Of a stretch of 19,276 bases of DNA, positions 16,878 to 19,276 are shown in pieces. The stretch spans positions 1 to 19,276 of the forward strand of contig CAJUEB010000016.1 in the NCBI GenBank assembly GCA_910585135.1, in the 5' to 3' direction. This DNA is from an uncultured Eubacteriales bacterium (GTDB lineage Bacteria; Bacillota; Clostridia; Peptostreptococcales; Anaerovoracaceae). Position 1 is the stretch's first letter. Each line of letters opens with the position of its first letter. The notes under the pieces are model-generated. The model worked only from the letters and a program-made list of their open reading frames with translations. It was not told the DNA's origin and ran no database searches. A program made the position numbers and the translations under genes.

Positions 16878-18275
16878 CTAAATTTCTAAAAGCTTCTCAA
16901 CTATTTTCTCCATTTTCATTCCCCTGGAGCCCTTAACTAAGATTATATCCCCAATTCCGATAAATTGACCCATTTTCGCATAAAAAGCTTCTTTATTTTT
17001 GAAATAAGCGACATCCACCTGTCCGCCTTCTGCCCCTTCTGCAATCTGCGCAGCATCCTCCCCGATCGCAATGACCGTATCGATGCGGAGGTTTCTTGCA
17101 AAAAGCCCGATACCGAAATGCTGGTGCTTGCTTTCCGCGCCAAGCTCATACATATCGCCCAGGATCGCGATCTTATGCCCTTTGCTTTCACTGATTTCCA
17201 GCACCTTCATCGCACTCTTCATGGAAGCCGGGCTGGCATTATACGTGTCGTCTATCACGCTGATCCTGCCGTTTGTAAGCTGCTTTAGCCTGCTGCCAGT
17301 CAGCTCCACTTTGGAAAGTCCCTGCTGCGCCTGTTCTATTGTGACACCGGCAAGTCCCCCGGCTGCGATTGCGAGCGCTGCGTTTACCGCATTGTGCCGT
17401 CCCGGAACGGAAAGCTTAATCCGGCAGCTTTCCTGCTGATGCTCTAACGTAAATTGTATGCCCAAAAGCCCAAAATCGTCAACAGAAGAAATGATATATT
17501 CGCTCCTTCCATCTTCTCCGATCACGATTTGCTGATAAGCGCCTTTTGTATTTTCCTTTGTCAGATATTCATCGTCAAAGGGGAAAACAAGCGCGCCGCC
17601 TTTCATCTCGCCGCGTCCTGCTATATGCTTTGTTATCTCCATTTTCGCCTGAAAAATTCCATCCCGACTTCCTAAGTTTTCGATATGGGAAATGCCAATA
17701 TTAGTAATGACGGCAATATGCGGCTTTACGATTTCCGCCAGCCGGTCTATTTCCCCAAACTGATTCATGCCCAGCTCCAAAACAACAGCCTGGATGCTGC
17801 TGTCAAATTGAAAAATGGAAATCGGCACGCCGATCGCATTGTTGAAATTTTTCAAATTGCGTCCACACACGTATTTCTCACGCAGGACATAATAAATCAT
17901 ATCCCTGACAGAAGTCTTTCCCACGCTTCCCGTGACGGCAATCTTCAGCACGTCGAGCGTTTGCAGGTAATATTTGGCCAGCTCGCCCAAGGCGTAGACC
18001 GTATCTTCCACCAAGATGACATTGAGCGCCACATCACCTACCGCTTCCGCCCAGCCATCCTCATGGGATACCAGGACAGTGCGGCAGCCCTTTTCCACCA
18101 CCTGCGGGATGAATTGATGTCCATCCATATTTTCCCCGATGATCGCAACGAACAGATCGCCTGCCCCGCACTCCCTGGAATCGTGTTTTACACCGCTTAT
18201 GAAATTGTCCGCGCCTCTGCGTATTAAAGCTCCACCGACAGCCTTAACAGCATCCGTTACCGCTATTTTGTTCAT
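16878..18275 (-). CDS. murF: UDP-N-acetylmuramoyl-tripeptide-D-alanyl-D-alanine ligase
   Basis: Cytoplasmic Mur ligase that adds D-Ala-D-Ala to the UDP-MurNAc-tripeptide, completing the pentapeptide. It has about 465 residues. The N-terminal substrate domain includes DSRECGAGDLFVAIIGE and DGHQFI. The ATPase P-loop VTGSVGKTSVRDMIYYVL is at about 115-132, followed by NNAIGVPISI, VLELGMNQFGEI and VITNIGISHIENLGSRD. The C-terminal domain has IDDTYNASPASMKSAM and ILGDMYELG. The ATG at 18275 has AGG five bases upstream. A GTG two codons earlier (18281) is the alternative start and has no purine-rich site as good. It follows the PBP stop within about 10 bases. murE, often placed between these two genes, is absent here. 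Confidence 0.96.
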   Translation of the reverse strand: MNKIAVTDAVKAVGGALIRRGADNFISGVKHDSRECGAGDLFVAIIGENMDGHQFIPQVVEKGCRTVLVSHEDGWAEAVGDVALNVILVEDTVYALGELAKYYLQTLDVLKIAVTGSVGKTSVRDMIYYVLREKYVCGRNLKNFNNAIGVPISIFQFDSSIQAVVLELGMNQFGEIDRLAEIVKPHIAVITNIGISHIENLGSRDGIFQAKMEITKHIAGRGEMKGGALVFPFDDEYLTKENTKGAYQQIVIGEDGRSEYIISSVDDFGLLGIQFTLEHQQESCRIKLSVPGRHNAVNAALAIAAGGLAGVTIEQAQQGLSKVELTGSRLKQLTNGRISVIDDTYNASPASMKSAMKVLEISESKGHKIAILGDMYELGAESKHQHFGIGLFARNLRIDTVIAIGEDAAQIAEGAEGGQVDVAYFKNKEAFYAKMGQFIGIGDIILVKGSRGMKMEKIVEKLLEI

Positions 18276-18285
18276 AGCCACCTAC

Positions 18286-19275
18286 TTACTTATACAGATA
18301 TATTTTACTGTTCTTTTTTACCTTCGTTCCCGCAGCAGGATACTGCCGCATCACAATAAAATCTTCCTGCTCTGCCGCCGCTTTGTCCGTATCATATGAC
18401 AGCGACGCACCGCCCAGAATACCGACAGCTTCACTGATGTTCTGCCCGACCACATCGGGAACTGCCACTTTTTCTGCCTCTGCTTCCTTAACTGCCTCCG
18501 CATCAGGCGATATATTGAGATAACGCAACGTATCGGACATGATCTGCTGTACGCCAGGCGCTGCCGTGACGCTTCCGAAATGCACGCCTTGCGGGCTGTC
18601 TACGATCACAAGGACCGTCACCTGCGGATCGTCCATCGGCGCCATGGCAATACAAGATGAGAACGTATCGTTGCTGTAGCCGCCTCCGCCCTCATTCGCC
18701 TTGTTCGCAGTCCCTGTCTTACCGCCGACCCGGTAGCCCTCGACCGCCGCAGTTCCGCCGCCGCCTTCTGCGACGACGAATTCCATGATGTCACACATCT
18801 CGGAAGCGGTTTCCTCCGATACGACCTGCCTGACAACCTCCGTATCGAATTCCTTGACCGTATTGCCATCCGCATCCTTGAGTTCCTTCACGAGCCTTGG
18901 TTTCATCAGCTTTCCGTCATTGCCAAAAGAACTGATCGCTGTGATGAGCTGGATCGGCGTCACCGCGATTCCCTGCCCAAAACCGATCGTCGCCAGGCCA
19001 ACCGGACCTGCCGTATCGCGGGATTGGAGGATCGCAGTCGTCTCGCCCGGAAAATCCACCCCGGTTGTCCCCGTGATCCCAAAGGTATCCAAATGGCTGT
19101 AAAACGTATCAATGCCGATATCCGTTGCCAGCTTCACGAAAACAGGGTTACAGGAATTTCCCACCGCCTGCTTCAGGCTCTGTGTTCCGTGCGGGTTGCT
19201 CGACCGCCAACAGTGGATCGTTTCCCCGGCCACCTTGATCGAGCCGCTACAGTTGAAGGTCGCGTCCATGCTCGT
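18286..19275 (-). CDS. Class B penicillin-binding protein with C-terminal PASTA domain (partial, N-terminal half outside window)
   Basis: Transpeptidase that cross-links peptidoglycan outside the membrane, presumably with FtsW at the septum or spore cortex. 329 residues are visible, reading in from the window edge. The methionine codon at 19269 is internal, within a conserved stretch (DATFNCSG...HCW), and is not the start. The SxN motif is NSCNPVF (SCN at 19155-19147) and the KTG motif is GGKTGTANK (KTG at 18720-18712). The nucleophile motif SxxK lies outside the window. The last 60 or so residues, from VAVPDVVGQNISEAV to the end, form one PASTA domain. A single PASTA fits SpoVD-like proteins, but dcw-located division PBPs (PbpB/FtsI) have the same architecture, so I give no symbol. 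The stop lies 4-10 bases before murF. Confidence 0.93.
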   Translation of the reverse strand, partial: TSMDATFNCSGSIKVAGETIHCWRSSNPHGTQSLKQAVGNSCNPVFVKLATDIGIDTFYSHLDTFGITGTTGVDFPGETTAILQSRDTAGPVGLATIGFGQGIAVTPIQLITAISSFGNDGKLMKPRLVKELKDADGNTVKEFDTEVVRQVVSEETASEMCDIMEFVVAEGGGGTAAVEGYRVGGKTGTANKANEGGGGYSNDTFSSCIAMAPMDDPQVTVLVIVDSPQGVHFGSVTAAPGVQQIMSDTLRYLNISPDAEAVKEAEAEKVAVPDVVGQNISEAVGILGGASLSYDTDKAAAEQEDFIVMRQYPAAGTKVKKNSKIYLYK

Positions 19276-19276
19276 C

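Noticed and set aside
19267..19269. ATG as the start of the penicillin-binding protein.
   Set aside because: The surrounding residues belong to the middle of the transpeptidase domain, the frame stays open to the window edge, and the SxxK motif must lie further upstream.
1..19276. Search for mobile elements, phage genes, CRISPR arrays, tRNA or rRNA genes, and toxin-antitoxin or defence genes.
   Set aside because: Nothing was seen. All sequence is accounted for by conserved core genes in one orientation with short gaps, and composition looks even by eye.

Overview
This window is a gene-dense stretch of bacterial chromosome. All 15 recognisable genes lie on the minus strand and are transcribed from the high-coordinate end towards base 1. 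No gap between genes exceeds about 55 bases, so no stretch over 300 bases lacks a gene. I see no mobile element, tRNA, rRNA, CRISPR array or sign of horizontal transfer. The gene content and order point to a Firmicute, most likely class Clostridia: a PASTA-tailed penicillin-binding protein, a dcw cluster without ftsA ending in murA-divIB-ftsZ, and a methyltransferase-pheS-pheT-zapA-mutS2 block. I cannot name the genus from the sequence.

Region 1 (about 19276 down to 9003) is a division and cell wall (dcw) cluster. In order of transcription it holds a class B penicillin-binding protein (5' part outside the window), murF, mraY, murD, ftsW, murG, murA, divIB/ftsQ and ftsZ. It covers lipid II synthesis from UDP-MurNAc-tripeptide onward (MurF, MraY, MurG), UDP-GlcNAc commitment (MurA), glutamate ligation (MurD), septal glycan polymerisation and cross-linking (FtsW with the PBP), and the divisome scaffold (DivIB, FtsZ). 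murE, murC, murB and ftsA are not in the visible part. A good sigma-A-type promoter with an extended -10 lies between divIB and ftsZ, so ftsZ can probably be transcribed separately from the upstream genes.

Region 2 (about 9000 down to 1) carries a SPOUT/TrmH-family RNA methyltransferase, pheS, pheT, zapA, mutS2 and argS (3' end outside the window). These genes serve translation (phenylalanyl- and arginyl-tRNA synthetases, RNA methylation), Z-ring bundling (ZapA) and ribosome rescue or DNA maintenance (MutS2). The order methyltransferase-pheS-pheT-zapA-mutS2 resembles the Bacillus ysgA-pheS-pheT-zapA-mutSB neighbourhood. Here it follows ftsZ directly, with no room for a Phe T-box leader before pheS.

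The junction of the two regions is the most unusual piece of non-coding sequence. Within 54 bases after the ftsZ stop there is a Shine-Dalgarno-like site, a two-codon mini-ORF (ATG CAA TAG) and a perfect 10-bp hairpin whose first arm contains the mini-ORF stop. The methyltransferase ATG follows, with no Shine-Dalgarno sequence of its own. I found no previously undescribed multi-gene system. The window is core housekeeping sequence with a few regulatory details worth checking.
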